Assembly: GCA_937934645.1 (NCBI GenBank)
Contig: CALGYZ010000081.1
Span: forward strand, 1-23,619
DNA from: an uncultured Bacillaceae bacterium
Lineage (GTDB): Bacteria > Bacillota > Bacilli > Bacillales > Caldibacillaceae
Reading direction: 5' to 3'
Length of the DNA: 23,619 nt
The notes below the pieces were generated by a model, which had not been told where the DNA came from, did no database searches, and saw only the letters and a program-made list of their open reading frames with translations. Every line of letters starts with the position of its first letter. Within the stretch, counting starts at the first letter, position 1. Below, one piece after another: positions 1 through 8,356 of the stretch. A program made the translations under genes and the position numbers.

Positions 1-87
1 AGACCAGTCTGGTCAATTTTATTCAGGAAATGTTTGAAAAATGTTTAAAAGTTATAATGTGCGAATTTCCGGACGCAGCAATCATGT
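1..87. other. Window edge downstream of comFA, no gene recognised
   Basis: In B. subtilis comFB and comFC follow comFA, so the next competence gene is expected here. On the minus strand an ATG overlaps the comFA stop (ATGA) but opens a frame of only 22 codons ending in TGA, with no ComFB or ComFC similarity that I recognise. A 13-base perfect palindrome (GACCAG-T-CTGGTC) lies at 2-14 and a direct repeat AAACATTT occurs twice just before it. The real downstream gene must begin beyond the window. Confidence 0.4.
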
Positions 88-1584
88 TCATCCGTCAATC
101 ATATCTTTCTGCCTTGCCAGCCGGTTCATCCGGATCAGTTGCTTTTTCGCCCGGATCATCGCCCGGGTTTTGCCAAAATGGAAAAATGTCACATTTCCGA
201 CAGGATACTTGGGATTTCTTCCAACACGTCCGGCAATTTGCACCAAGGCGCTTTCTGTATAAATATCGTTTTCCGCTCCGATAACCGCAACATCAATATT
301 GGGAAACGTCACGCCGCGCTCCAGAATGGTCGTTGTCAATAATACCGGGATTTTCCCGTTCCGCATCCGCTCGACCTTTTCTTTCCGTTCCGGATCTTCC
401 GAATGGACGGCTTCAATATCCCGGTGTAACTTGCGAAAAAGAGAGAGGGCTTTTTCCATTAATTCAATATCGGGGAAAAAAATTAACGCTTGTTTTTTCA
501 TGGCAATCCGTTTTTCCGTCCACTGCTCCAGTACAAGCGGAATACGTCCCCTGTTTACCGCCTTCCGCCAATTTCCGCACCAAGAAAACTCCGGGACCGG
601 TAGCGGATGACGGTGGAATCTCGCCGGTATGATCACGCAATTCCGCTTTCCGTTGAAGCATTCCGCTTGCCATGTTTCTTCGGGGGTAGCCGTTAAAAAA
701 ATAATGGAAGATTGTTTTGTACGTGCTTTTTCCGCTGCTTCTTGCAACATCTCATCCGCCGAATACGGAAAAGCATCCACTTCGTCAATGATTAAGCAGT
801 CAAAAGCTTCACGGAACCGTAACAATTGATGGGTCGTAGCAATTACGAGGGGACTGTATTTATGGCGGTCTTCGCTTCCACCATATAAAGAGGAGATGTC
901 AAGATCCGGAAACACTTTGTGGAGTCTGGGGGATAATTCTAAAACAACGTCGGTGCGGGGCGTGGCAATGGCTGTCCGTTTTCCCAGCCGCATAGCTTCC
1001 CCGATGCCTTCAAAAAGCATCTCGGTTTTACCGGCGCCGCATACAGCCCAAACGAGTAGATCATGACTTTTCCGGATGGCTTCGGCAATTTTTCCGGAAG
1101 CCTCCTTCTGGGCCGGGGATAACGTTCCGTTCCAATGCAATACCCGGGGAAAGGAAAACCCTGGTTCCGGACCCGTCCAGCGGACAAGGGGCGTGCATTG
1201 GCTCACCCTGCCCATCATAATACACCGTCTGCAATAAACACATTCATTGTCGCACCGCGCACAGCGGAAGGAGGCAAAAAACGCTGGTTCGTTATTGTTG
1301 CACCGGGCACAAATATACTGTTTTCCGTCAAAAACAATACCGGCTTCATACCGGATCATGCCGTGGAGATAATGTTCGTGGATTTCCGCCAACGGAAAGG
1401 GGATTTCTCCCAATAACAACTGTCTTCCGGATAAATAAAGCTGTAGATCGGGATTAAAGGGATAAGATTCATCAAGGGGAACAGATGTGGAAGGGTCAGC
1501 ATCACTAATGCGGACGGGCTGTTGTCCGGATTCATCTGCCAGTTGCAAGGGGATCAACAGAGACTGTTTTTTATAAAATAACAA
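88..1584 (-). CDS. comFA: ComFA, ATP-dependent DNA translocase of competence
   Basis: A 498-residue DEAD-type helicase-like ATPase that in Bacillus drives uptake of transforming single-stranded DNA at the inner face of the membrane. An N-terminal cysteine cluster (C92, C95, C108, C111, C115, C118, C121) matches the family's zinc finger. Walker A is CGAGKTE near 182-188, the DEAD-box variant DEVD is at 267-270, motif III is LTATP, and motif VI is QIAGRVGR. Length is slightly above the ~463 residues of B. subtilis ComFA. The start is TTG: AAAAAGGAGG sits 7 bases upstream and no better ATG exists. It has its own promoter and is separated from degV by a terminator, so it is probably transcribed independently. 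Identity is very likely from motifs plus synteny with degV-degU-degS. Confidence 0.95.
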   Translation of the reverse strand: MLFYKKQSLLIPLQLADESGQQPVRISDADPSTSVPLDESYPFNPDLQLYLSGRQLLLGEIPFPLAEIHEHYLHGMIRYEAGIVFDGKQYICARCNNNEPAFFASFRCARCDNECVYCRRCIMMGRVSQCTPLVRWTGPEPGFSFPRVLHWNGTLSPAQKEASGKIAEAIRKSHDLLVWAVCGAGKTEMLFEGIGEAMRLGKRTAIATPRTDVVLELSPRLHKVFPDLDISSLYGGSEDRHKYSPLVIATTHQLLRFREAFDCLIIDEVDAFPYSADEMLQEAAEKARTKQSSIIFLTATPEETWQAECFNGKRNCVIIPARFHRHPLPVPEFSWCGNWRKAVNRGRIPLVLEQWTEKRIAMKKQALIFFPDIELMEKALSLFRKLHRDIEAVHSEDPERKEKVERMRNGKIPVLLTTTILERGVTFPNIDVAVIGAENDIYTESALVQIAGRVGRNPKYPVGNVTFFHFGKTRAMIRAKKQLIRMNRLARQKDMIDG

Positions 1585-1642
1585 CGCCTAGCCTCCTTTT
1601 TAAATTATGAAAAGCTGGTACAAAAAAGGAGAGATTAACCGC

Positions 1643-1671
1643 ATTATAATGTAAAAAGACTGCACTGTAAA
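1643..1671 (-). promoter_or_regulatory. Sigma-A promoter of comFA
   Basis: On the minus strand TTTACA (1666-1671), a 17-base spacer and a perfect TATAAT (1643-1648) lie about 60 bases upstream of the TTG start and just downstream of the degV terminator. I looked for paired ComK boxes (AAAA-N5-TTTT) and saw no convincing pair, so ComK control cannot be claimed from this sequence. Confidence 0.7.
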
Positions 1672-1680
1672 TTCCTATCT

Positions 1681-1718
1681 ATAAAAACACCCCGGTTACA
1701 ATGCAATTGTAAACGGGG
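1681..1718 (-). terminator. Intrinsic terminator after degV
   Basis: Arms 1690-1701 and 1707-1718 pair over 12 positions with one mismatch around a 5-base loop. On the minus strand the hairpin is followed by GTGTTTTTAT. It lies about 35 bases past the degV stop and would separate degV from comFA. Confidence 0.85.
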
Positions 1719-1752
1719 CTGATGGCAATTTTCATTATCCGGAAAAGACGGC

Positions 1753-2592
1753 TTATTTTTTCATCCAGCCGACCCCCATTGCTCCCTCGCCGAGATGGGT
1801 GCCGATCACCGCTCCGAAATAACTGATCGTAAACTCGACATTGGGGAATTTTTTCTCCCATTTTTCCTTCCATTCCAGCGCCTCCTCTTCCCGGTTTGCA
1901 TGGGCAATGGCCGCCCGGAGCGGTTCGCCGGATTTCGCGTCTTCTTCCAGTAATTCTTCAATCCGCTTCATCGCCTTTTTCTTCGTGCGGACTTTTTCAA
2001 AGGGAACGATCACTTTATTTTCGAAATGGAGAATCGGTTTTACTTGCAATAAGCTTCCGATCAACGCCTGGGCACCGCTCAAACGCCCGCCCCGCTGCAA
2101 ATGGATTAAATCATCCGCAATAAAATATCCCTTCGTCGATTTTTTTAATTCATCGAGCCGGGCAATGATCTCTTCTGGTCCCCTTCCTTCCTGGGCCATT
2201 TTGGCCGCTTCCAACGCATAAAATCCCTGGATCAGGCAACTGCTCTCGGTGTCGTACGGGTACACTTTCACCGGAGCCATGCTACCGGCTGTTACCGCCC
2301 CATGATATGTACCGCTAATTCCGCTGGAGAGATGGATACTGACAATGGCTTCATAGTCTTCCGCCAGCTTTTTGTAAAGTTCCGTAAACATCCCGATGGG
2401 TGGCTGAGACGTTGTCGGCAGCTCTTTATCTTCCCGTACCCTTTCATAAAACTCTCCGGCCGAAAGTTCCACTTCTTCCTTATATGCCTCATGACCAAAA
2501 ATAACACTTAACGGGATCAAATGTATGTTAAATTGTTTCCGCAATTTTTCCGGTAAATAAGCTGTACTGTCCGTGACAACGGCTGTTTTCAC
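1753..2592 (-). CDS. degV: DegV family fatty-acid-binding protein
   Basis: 279 residues, full length for the DegV/FakB family, whose members bind a fatty acid and present it to the fatty acid kinase FakA for phosphorylation before phospholipid synthesis. The sequence opens MKTAVVTDSTAYLP, and carries the ligand-site signatures LSSGISGTYHGA and RGGRLSGAQALIGSLLQVKP, typical of the family. The start is GTG, with AGGAGG 7 bases upstream. It lies between degU and comFA exactly as yviA/degV does in B. subtilis; despite the name, no direct role in DegSU signalling follows from the sequence. It is bounded by terminators on both sides (after degU and after itself), so it should be a single-gene unit. 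Confidence 0.93.
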   Translation of the reverse strand: MKTAVVTDSTAYLPEKLRKQFNIHLIPLSVIFGHEAYKEEVELSAGEFYERVREDKELPTTSQPPIGMFTELYKKLAEDYEAIVSIHLSSGISGTYHGAVTAGSMAPVKVYPYDTESSCLIQGFYALEAAKMAQEGRGPEEIIARLDELKKSTKGYFIADDLIHLQRGGRLSGAQALIGSLLQVKPILHFENKVIVPFEKVRTKKKAMKRIEELLEEDAKSGEPLRAAIAHANREEEALEWKEKWEKKFPNVEFTISYFGAVIGTHLGEGAMGVGWMKK

Positions 2593-2642
2593 CGCTTTTC
2601 CTCCTCTCTTTCCGGCATGATCAGACCGCAGGCCAAATCCTG

Positions 2643-2691
2643 ATTATAAATTGGACGCTATCTTAAACATAAACGATTCCTTCAGGAATGT
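2643..2691 (-). promoter_or_regulatory. Possible degV promoter and small dyad
   Basis: A perfect TATAAT on the minus strand (2643-2648) lies about 50 bases before the degV start. The -35 is poor at any spacing of 16-18. A 14-base dyad ATTCC-TTCA-GGAAT at 2678-2691 sits just upstream of the -35 region and could be an activator or repressor site. Only the -10 is persuasive. Confidence 0.4.
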
Positions 2692-2784
2692 AAAATATTT
2701 TTTTATCCTTTCATTCTTTTTCCATACCGGCGGAATGAATAAAAAACGTTATGAAAATTATGGATTTCCCCATATTTCCAGACA

Positions 2785-2815
2785 ATAAAAAAGGAGCCGT
2801 CCTCTTACGGCTCCT
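2785..2815 (-). terminator. Intrinsic terminator after degU
   Basis: Stem GGAGCCGT (2793-2800) with ACGGCTCC (2807-2814), plus an A-T closing pair and a 6-base loop. The minus-strand T-run (TTTTTTATT) covers 2785-2792. It starts 20 bases past the degU stop. Confidence 0.9.
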
Positions 2816-2833
2816 AAAAAAGCGGATTCAATT

Positions 2834-3532
2834 TCAGACGACTTTCACCCAGCCTCTTTTAATCGCTTCAACAACAGCCTGGGTCCGGTCTTCACAATTC
2901 ATTTTTTGCAGTATGTTGCTCACGTGGTTTTTCACCGTCTTTTCACTGATAAATAAAGCTTCTCCGATCTTTTTATTGCTCTTTCCTTCCGCCAGCAATT
3001 GAAGCACTTCGCATTCCCTACGGGTTAATATATGGTACGGACGTTGAACTTCATAATCGGAGTCTTCCTGTTCACTTTGATATTTACTTGCATTTTCCGC
3101 CAACCTGCGAAACTCTTTTACAAGGTTATGCGTTACTTTCGGATGGATGTATGATCCGCCGTCGGCCACGACTTTCACAGCCTCAATCAATGCATCGACA
3201 TCCATCTCTTTCAACAAATAACCGGAAGCACCCGTTTTCAGCGCATGGGAAACATAATTCTCATCATCATGGATCGATAAAATAATCACTTTTAAATCCG
3301 GATACGTCTGAATCAGGCGCCTAGTTGCTTCCACCCCGTTCACATTGGGCATATTAATGTCCATAATGACGACATCAGGATTGTACAATTCAACCAGCCT
3401 GACCGCCTCATTCCCGTCTTCGCCTTCCCCGACAATTTCAAAGGAATCCTCAAATTCCAGTATTTTCTTAATCCCTTCTCTGAATAATTGATGGTCGTCG
3501 ATAATTAATATTCTTGTTTTGCGTTTCATCAT
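2834..3532 (-). CDS. degU: DegU, two-component response regulator
   Basis: 232 residues, almost the length of B. subtilis DegU (229) and closely similar throughout. The receiver domain covers about residues 6-125, with acidic pocket IIDDHQ, phosphoacceptor D58 (VVIMDINMPNVNG) and K109 region (YLLKEMD). A LuxR/NarL-type helix-turn-helix covers about 168-212 (LTRRECEVLQLLAEGKSN, then SEKTVKNHVSNILQKM). It controls exoenzymes, competence, motility and biofilm genes with DegS. Two ATG codons are adjacent: GGAGG is only 3 bases from the first and 6 from the second, so translation may begin at 3529 (231 residues). It is not tightly coupled to degS: 299 bases lie between them. Confidence 0.97.
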   Translation of the reverse strand: MMKRKTRILIIDDHQLFREGIKKILEFEDSFEIVGEGEDGNEAVRLVELYNPDVVIMDINMPNVNGVEATRRLIQTYPDLKVIILSIHDDENYVSHALKTGASGYLLKEMDVDALIEAVKVVADGGSYIHPKVTHNLVKEFRRLAENASKYQSEQEDSDYEVQRPYHILTRRECEVLQLLAEGKSNKKIGEALFISEKTVKNHVSNILQKMNCEDRTQAVVEAIKRGWVKVV

Positions 3533-3831
3533 GATCCTCCCTTATACCCGAACTTTCCCCTATTGATTAGCAAGTGTAAAATCCTGCCGGCAGCATAATT
3601 ACTCAGGAATTGCGGCCAATGCACATCTTCTTACTATGAAAACTGTTAAAAAGAGGAAGACTGTAATTTTCATAGATTTTAAGAATCGCGGCTTACTTTA
3701 GTAATAAGTTTGGGACCATTAGGCATACCAAAAATCGTTTACATATCTTCTATACATATAGTACTAGAGAACATCCCGCCATTATGTGTAAGTTTAATGA
3801 AAACATAAAAATCAGGCTAGGTCCATTCTAC
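3533..3831. other. 299-base degS-degU spacer with long dyad
   Basis: No gene is seen. The spacer is AT-rich and should hold a degU-specific promoter, as the P3-type autoregulated promoter does in B. subtilis, but I could not fix a convincing -35/-10 pair. Its main feature is an inverted repeat: TTCTTACTATGAAAA (3628-3642) pairs with 3667-3685 over 15 positions if 4 bases (3676-3679) bulge, around a 24-base centre. No terminator with a T-run follows degS, so read-through from degS into degU remains possible. Confidence 0.6.
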
Positions 3832-4983
3832 TTATTTTATCGGAACCGATATTATGACCTTTGTACCCTTCTGCTTTTCCGAACGGATTGTTATCTTGCC
3901 GTCCAATAATTCCACACGCTCCTTCATTCCACGGATCCCGAAAGAATTTTCTTTTTTCACTTCCGGATCAAAACCGATGCCGTCATCTTTTACAACAACG
4001 GTAACCCGGTTATCCATCATTTCCAGCTTTACCTGGATTTCCGTCGGTTTCGCATGCTTTAACGAATTTTGGACTGATTCCTGTATTAAACGGAACAGGG
4101 CAACTTCCATTTTCGGATTCAATCGTTTTTCTTCACCGAGATGAATAAATGGAATCCTGACACCGGTCATTGTGTAATATTCTTCCATCGTTTGCAGGTA
4201 TTTTTTTAATGTCGGGATTAATCCGAGATCATCGAGTGCCATCGGACGCAGATCATAAATAATATGACGCACTTCATAAAGGGTATCCCGGATGGTTTTC
4301 TTCAAAAGCTTGATTTCCTTTAACGCTTCCTTTATCCCCCGCTCTTTATATATTTTTTCGATCATATCCGAGCGCATCAGCACATTGGCCAGCATTTGCG
4401 CAGGACCGTCATGGATTTCCCGCGACAGGCGTTTTCTTTCTTCTTCCTGGGCCTCCAATATTTTTAATCCGAATTCCTGCTTTTCTTTTGCATCTTTTAA
4501 AAGCTCGGAAATCGATTGCAAATCACCGGTCAAATAATTGATGACGACAGTCACCTGAGAAACGAGTCGTTCTGCACGTTCAATCGTCTTTTGTACATTA
4601 CGGATTCTCCGTTCCAGCTCATCGCGGCGCTTTCGCAGTTGTTCCTCCTTCTGCCGGGTCATCGCGAGCTTCACTTGTAAATCATGGGCATACTCATATG
4701 CCGAGCGGATTTCATCTTCCGTATACACGGTAAATTCCCGGCTAACTTTGACGAGATGCGCTCTCGCTTTTTTTACTTCTTTTTCCAATCTTTCCTCTTC
4801 ATCAATAATTTCACGGACCGCTTGTTTTGTTCTCTCGACTTCCTCAAGAATCTCTTCATATTCTTTCCGGCTTTGCTGGCTGATTTTGCTTATTTCGTGT
4901 TTGCTTTCATCAGCGGTTTTCACCACTTTTTCCAAAATATCATCCAGCGATTTCGTGCTAAGCTTGTTCAACGTCTTTCCCAC
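3832..4983 (-). CDS. degS: DegS, cytoplasmic sensor histidine kinase
   Basis: 383 residues against 385 for B. subtilis DegS. There is no membrane segment, as expected for this soluble kinase. The N-terminal half is a charged coiled-coil sensor region (about residues 20-145). The HisKA_3 dimerisation domain carries the phosphorylated His191 in REIHDGPAQMLAN. The HATPase domain has an N-box (LIQESVQNSLKHAK), G1 box (VKDDGIGFDP) and G2 (SFGIRGMKERVELL). It phosphorylates DegU, encoded next on the same strand. Start choice is uncertain: the GTG used here has a GGAG almost touching it, while an in-frame TTG four codons later (4969-4971) has that GGAG 11 bases upstream. Confidence 0.97.
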   Translation of the reverse strand: MGKTLNKLSTKSLDDILEKVVKTADESKHEISKISQQSRKEYEEILEEVERTKQAVREIIDEEERLEKEVKKARAHLVKVSREFTVYTEDEIRSAYEYAHDLQVKLAMTRQKEEQLRKRRDELERRIRNVQKTIERAERLVSQVTVVINYLTGDLQSISELLKDAKEKQEFGLKILEAQEEERKRLSREIHDGPAQMLANVLMRSDMIEKIYKERGIKEALKEIKLLKKTIRDTLYEVRHIIYDLRPMALDDLGLIPTLKKYLQTMEEYYTMTGVRIPFIHLGEEKRLNPKMEVALFRLIQESVQNSLKHAKPTEIQVKLEMMDNRVTVVVKDDGIGFDPEVKKENSFGIRGMKERVELLDGKITIRSEKQKGTKVIISVPIK

Positions 4984-5299
4984 TCCAATATTTTACACTT
5001 TTCGGCATGAAGATTCATGGGTCAGCAGGATCACATTATACTTGTATATATATCATAACACTATTTTCATGTGGCCGGACTGATTAATTTAACCGACCAT
5101 GTTAACATATAGGTTAATTTCTTTTCAAAATGATTGCGGTTTTATGGGAATATCGCAGAGGCAATTGCGCCATTGCCAATTTGTGATTATAATTAATGTT
5201 AAGCTTGTGTTTTTTGTCATTTTTTGCAGAACAATACGGACATCACCACTGATGTTCCGTCCCCCTGCCAGCGATCATAAGATTGAAGGGAGTATCCTT
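4984..5299. other. Divergent degS / yvyE control region
   Basis: This 316-base stretch between divergent genes holds no coding region I trust; the long open frame that extends yvyE upstream to 5099 has no family similarity before residue 68 and no ribosome site. On the minus strand a perfect TATAAT (5035-5040) may serve degS, but its -35 is weak. A dyad, AATTTAACC (5086-5094), TGTTAACA (5100-5107), GGTTAATTT (5112-5120), lies between the two promoters. The yvyE promoter candidate is listed separately. Confidence 0.5.
5165..5193 (+). promoter_or_regulatory. Candidate sigma-A promoter of yvyE
   Basis: TTGCGC (5165-5170), 17-base spacer, perfect TATAAT (5188-5193), about 100 bases before the favoured yvyE start. 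The -35 keeps only the TTG half of the consensus. Confidence 0.5.
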
Positions 5300-5947
5300 T
5301 TGAGAACCGAATACTACACTGTTAAAGGTTACGGAGAACACGAAATTGTCATTCAAAAATCCCGTTTTATCGCGCACGTCAACCGGGCGGAAACAGAAGA
5401 AGAGGCACAGCAATTCATTCAGGAAATAAAAAAGAAACATTGGAATGCAACCCACAATTGTTCCGCTTATTTAATCGGGGAGAATGATCAAATCCAGAAA
5501 GCGAACGATGACGGGGAACCGAGCGGAACTGCGGGAGTCCCGATGCTCGAAGTATTAAAAAAACGGAATATTAAAGATACGGTCGTCGTCGTCACCCGCT
5601 ATTTCGGCGGCATTAAGCTGGGTGCCGGCGGATTGATCCGCGCCTATTCAAAAGCAACTTCCGAAGGACTGAATGCTACAGGCATTGTCCACCGGAAACT
5701 CATGCGCATCATGCATACCGTCATCGATTACACCTGGCTAGGCAAAGTTGAAAATGAATTGCGGTCATCTGTTTACGATATTAAAGACATTCATTATTCC
5801 GACAAAGTTGAAATTGAAACATACGTCGAGTCCGGTCAGGAAGAAGCGTTTACAAATTGGATGACTGAACTGACAAACGGACAAGCCGAAATCCGTGAAG
5901 GTTCGATTTTATATCTGGAAAAACTGGTTAATCCAAATAAAAAATAA
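5300..5947 (+). CDS. yvyE: YvyE, YigZ/IMPACT family protein
   Basis: 215 residues from the TTG at 5300, chosen because AAGGGAG lies 7 bases upstream and because B. subtilis YvyE starts at the equivalent place (YYTVKGYGEHEIVIQKSRF). The UPF0029/IMPACT N-domain covers about 1-125, with the family signature region THNCSAYLIG, ANDDGEPSGTAGVPML and VVVVTRYFGGIKLGAGGL. A C-terminal DUF1949-type ferredoxin-like domain follows (about 140-200). Relatives in E. coli (YigZ) and eukaryotes (IMPACT) interact with translation and stress signalling; the molecular role in Bacillus is not settled. The downstream LCP gene begins 22 bases after the stop, so the two are probably one transcript. Confidence 0.95.
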   Translation: MRTEYYTVKGYGEHEIVIQKSRFIAHVNRAETEEEAQQFIQEIKKKHWNATHNCSAYLIGENDQIQKANDDGEPSGTAGVPMLEVLKKRNIKDTVVVVTRYFGGIKLGAGGLIRAYSKATSEGLNATGIVHRKLMRIMHTVIDYTWLGKVENELRSSVYDIKDIHYSDKVEIETYVESGQEEAFTNWMTELTNGQAEIREGSILYLEKLVNPNKK

Positions 5948-5968
5948 TGCACTTTTGAAGGAGAAAAT

Positions 5969-6967
5969 ATGGAGGACACTAGGTATAACAACAGGAAATC
6001 AGGAAAAAAACGAAGATGGCGATGGATTTTAACTTCTTTAGCGATCATCTTTCTGATTATTTTTGTCTTTGGCTTTCAGTTAACAGGGAAAATCGCCGAC
6101 ATTACAAATATGGCTCATCAACAGCTTGGACGCGGGGAAAAGTCTGAAAAAAGGGTTAAACCGGTTTATCCGGGGAAAGACAACTTTTCCATCTTATTTA
6201 TAGGCGTTGATGAGCGTGAAGGGGAAACAAAAAGCCGTTCGGATGTTCTTCTTCTGGCAACATTTAACAAAAATGACCATTCCATAAAAATGTTGAGCCT
6301 TCCAAGGGATTCACGGGTGTATGTCCCCGGTTATTACCCGATGAAAATCAACACGGCCTATTTTCTCGGCGGAGTTGACCTGGCGGTTGAAACCGTGGAA
6401 GAATTGCTTGATATTCCCGTTGACTATTATGTAAAAATTAATTTTGAAGCCTTTGTCAAAGTCATCGATGCAATTGGCGGTGTCACCGTCGACGTTCCGT
6501 TTACCTTTACGGAAATGGACAGTGAAGACCGTGAAAATGCCATCACGATTCGCGAAGGAAGACAAACATTGAACGGGGAAGAAGCCCTTGCTTATGTACG
6601 GATGCGGAAACAGGATCCCCTTGGCGATTTTGGAAGGAATGAACGGCAAAAGCAAGTGCTTACGGCGATTATCGAAAAAAGTGCTTCCCTTACTTCGATT
6701 ACAAAATATGATGACATTTTGGACAGTCTCGGAGACAATTTAAAAACAAACCTTACGTTTCAAAATATCGTTGCATTGCACCCCTATGCCAAATCGATTT
6801 CTTCCATAGAGTCGATTAAATTAGAAGGGGAAAATTTGTATATCGACAACAGTTATTATTTCAATCTCGATGAAGAATCCGTTTATGAAGTTTCGGAAAT
6901 CTTAAAAGATCATCTGGAACTTCCGTCCATGAACACGGCTTATCATAAAGAAGATGAATATCCTTGA
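5969..6967 (+). CDS. tagV: LCP family wall teichoic acid ligase (TagV-like)
   Basis: 332 residues, LytR-CpsA-Psr family. These membrane-anchored enzymes move teichoic acid polymers from undecaprenyl carrier onto peptidoglycan. A short basic cytoplasmic tail (KKRRWRW) precedes one membrane segment at about 18-37; the LCP domain follows on the outside. Recognisable residues are FIGVDER (77-83), RSD (90-92), LPRDSRV (111-117), KINTAY, and the arginine-rich GDFGRNERQKQVL. The name is assigned by position: between yvyE and tagO, as yvhJ/tagV is in B. subtilis. Start ATG has GAAGGAG 5 bases upstream. A strong terminator follows within ten bases of the stop. Confidence 0.92.
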   Translation: MEDTRYNNRKSGKKRRWRWILTSLAIIFLIIFVFGFQLTGKIADITNMAHQQLGRGEKSEKRVKPVYPGKDNFSILFIGVDEREGETKSRSDVLLLATFNKNDHSIKMLSLPRDSRVYVPGYYPMKINTAYFLGGVDLAVETVEELLDIPVDYYVKINFEAFVKVIDAIGGVTVDVPFTFTEMDSEDRENAITIREGRQTLNGEEALAYVRMRKQDPLGDFGRNERQKQVLTAIIEKSASLTSITKYDDILDSLGDNLKTNLTFQNIVALHPYAKSISSIESIKLEGENLYIDNSYYFNLDEESVYEVSEILKDHLELPSMNTAYHKEDEYP

Positions 6968-6973
6968 TTAACG

Positions 6974-7007
6974 GGAGCTGCCGGAATTTTTCCGGCAGCT
7001 CCTTTTT
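6974..7007 (+). terminator. Intrinsic terminator after the tagV-like gene
   Basis: A perfect 13-bp stem (6974-6986 with 6990-7002) and 3-base loop are followed by TTTTT at 7003-7007. The T-run touches the end of the convergent tagO gene. On the minus strand no T-run follows, so it is mainly a plus-strand terminator. Confidence 0.92.
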
Positions 7008-8074
7008 CATCTTATTCTCCGGCGGAATTTCCACAATTCGATCATCCGCAGCAAGGGTTTATATTTTTTATGAATAAGCCCGGTTTTTTCGATTAATAAT
7101 TCCAAAACGAGGACAATGATACAAAGTAAAAAAATAGAACCCCATACGGTTGTTAATGAAAAAATAAAAGCAGCCAGGGCAAACAGGGCGCTCATACAAT
7201 AAATTAAAACGACCGTCTGCCGATGAGTGAAGCCCAAATGAAGCAAACGGTGATGCAAATGCGACCGGTCCGCGCGGGAGATCGGCATACGGTTGACGAT
7301 GCGGCGGATAATGGCCAGGAGCGTATCCGAAAGCGGCACACCCAAAATTAATATCGGCACAATGAATGAAATAAACGTAATATTTTTAAAACCGAGCAGT
7401 GCGAGTACGCTGATCATATACCCGAGAAATAGAGACCCTGTATCTCCGAGGAAAATTTTCGCCGGATGGAAATTGTACGGAAGAAACCCGGAAATTGCAC
7501 ATATTAAAAGGGATGAAATCGTAAATACGTAATGATCCTCCTTGATTAAAGCCATTCCGGCAATAGCGGCAAGCGCAATAGCCGACACACCGGCGGAAAG
7601 CCCGTCCAGCCCGTCAATCAAGTTCATGGCATTCGTAACACCGGTAATCCATAAAATTGTAATCGGAATACTGAAAATACCAAAGGACAGCTGCAGATGT
7701 AAAGGAAGATCGATACTTTCGATCAACATATTCCCGTAGAAAATAACAACACCCGCGGCCAAAAGCTGTCCTGTCATTTTTAACAACGGGGATAATTCAT
7801 ATTTGTCATCAAGCATGCCCGTAATAACGACAATCAAACTTCCCGTTAAAATGGAAAGATGAATTTTATTTAACAAATAATAATGCTCAAGTAAAACGAG
7901 CCCGGTGACGAAGCCGACAAAAATTGCAAGCCCGCCGAGTAAAGGCATTTTTTTCCCGTGTATTTTTCGTACACCGGGATGGTCGACAAAGCCGAATTTT
8001 TCAGCGAATTTTATAATGAACGGGGTACTGATGACCGATACGGAAAAAGCAGCAAACCAGGACTGTAACAGCAC
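7007..8074 (-). CDS. tagO: TagO, undecaprenyl-phosphate GlcNAc-1-P transferase
   Basis: A polytopic membrane enzyme of the MraY/WecA family that starts wall teichoic acid synthesis by moving GlcNAc-1-phosphate from UDP-GlcNAc to undecaprenyl phosphate at the cytoplasmic face. About ten membrane segments alternate with the conserved cytoplasmic loops: metal-binding DD at 89-90 (MLDDKY), NAMNLIDGLDGL (148-159), FLGDTGS (208-214) and the basic HLHHRLLHLGFTHRQ loop (from 272). I favour the GTG at 8072-8074 (355 residues) because GGAGG lies 8 bases before it; the frame stays open to another GTG at 8089, which would place that GGAGG inside the gene. It converges with the LCP gene, matching the tagV-tagO neighbourhood of B. 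subtilis. Confidence 0.95.
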   Translation of the reverse strand: MLLQSWFAAFSVSVISTPFIIKFAEKFGFVDHPGVRKIHGKKMPLLGGLAIFVGFVTGLVLLEHYYLLNKIHLSILTGSLIVVITGMLDDKYELSPLLKMTGQLLAAGVVIFYGNMLIESIDLPLHLQLSFGIFSIPITILWITGVTNAMNLIDGLDGLSAGVSAIALAAIAGMALIKEDHYVFTISSLLICAISGFLPYNFHPAKIFLGDTGSLFLGYMISVLALLGFKNITFISFIVPILILGVPLSDTLLAIIRRIVNRMPISRADRSHLHHRLLHLGFTHRQTVVLIYCMSALFALAAFIFSLTTVWGSIFLLCIIVLVLELLIEKTGLIHKKYKPLLRMIELWKFRRRIR

Positions 8075-8276
8075 TTCCGGAACCTCCACTTTTTCATCCA
8101 GTAATCATTGTATACATAATTTTCACCGCTTTCCGCCATTTTATTTATCAAAGACAGAATGGAAAAAAATAACGGTTCCGAACATTGATTGGTAGACCAT
8201 GATTTTTTCCGGTAATTTGACGCTGATTCCCCGATTCCGCAAATCCGTTTAGTGCTTTAAAATCCCGGAAAAACAC

Positions 8277-8304
8277 AAAAAACCCTGCGCAACTTTCCGC
8301 AAGG
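8277..8304 (-). terminator. Intrinsic terminator after the Spo0E-like gene
   Basis: Stem of 7 pairs, one of them G-U (CGCAAGG 8298-8304 with CCCTGCG 8283-8289), 8-base loop, followed on the minus strand by TTTTTTGTGTTTTT. It lies about 50 bases past the stop at 8357. Confidence 0.7.
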
Positions 8305-8356
8305 CATAAATATATAAACCGGATCTTTGGAGCGTTAGATGAAAGAAAAAAGCGAT

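Noticed and set aside
1..87. comFC or comFB start directly after comFA
   Set aside because: The ATGA-overlapping frame ends after 22 codons and has none of the ComFC cysteine motifs.
1600..1720. ComK boxes at the comFA promoter
   Set aside because: No pair of AAAA-N5-TTTT boxes at helical spacing was found.
5099..5299. N-terminal extension of yvyE to an ATG at 5099
   Set aside because: The extra 67 residues have no ribosome site and no similarity to the family, contain the promoter candidate at 5165-5193, and are replaced by a TTG with AAGGGAG at the conserved start.
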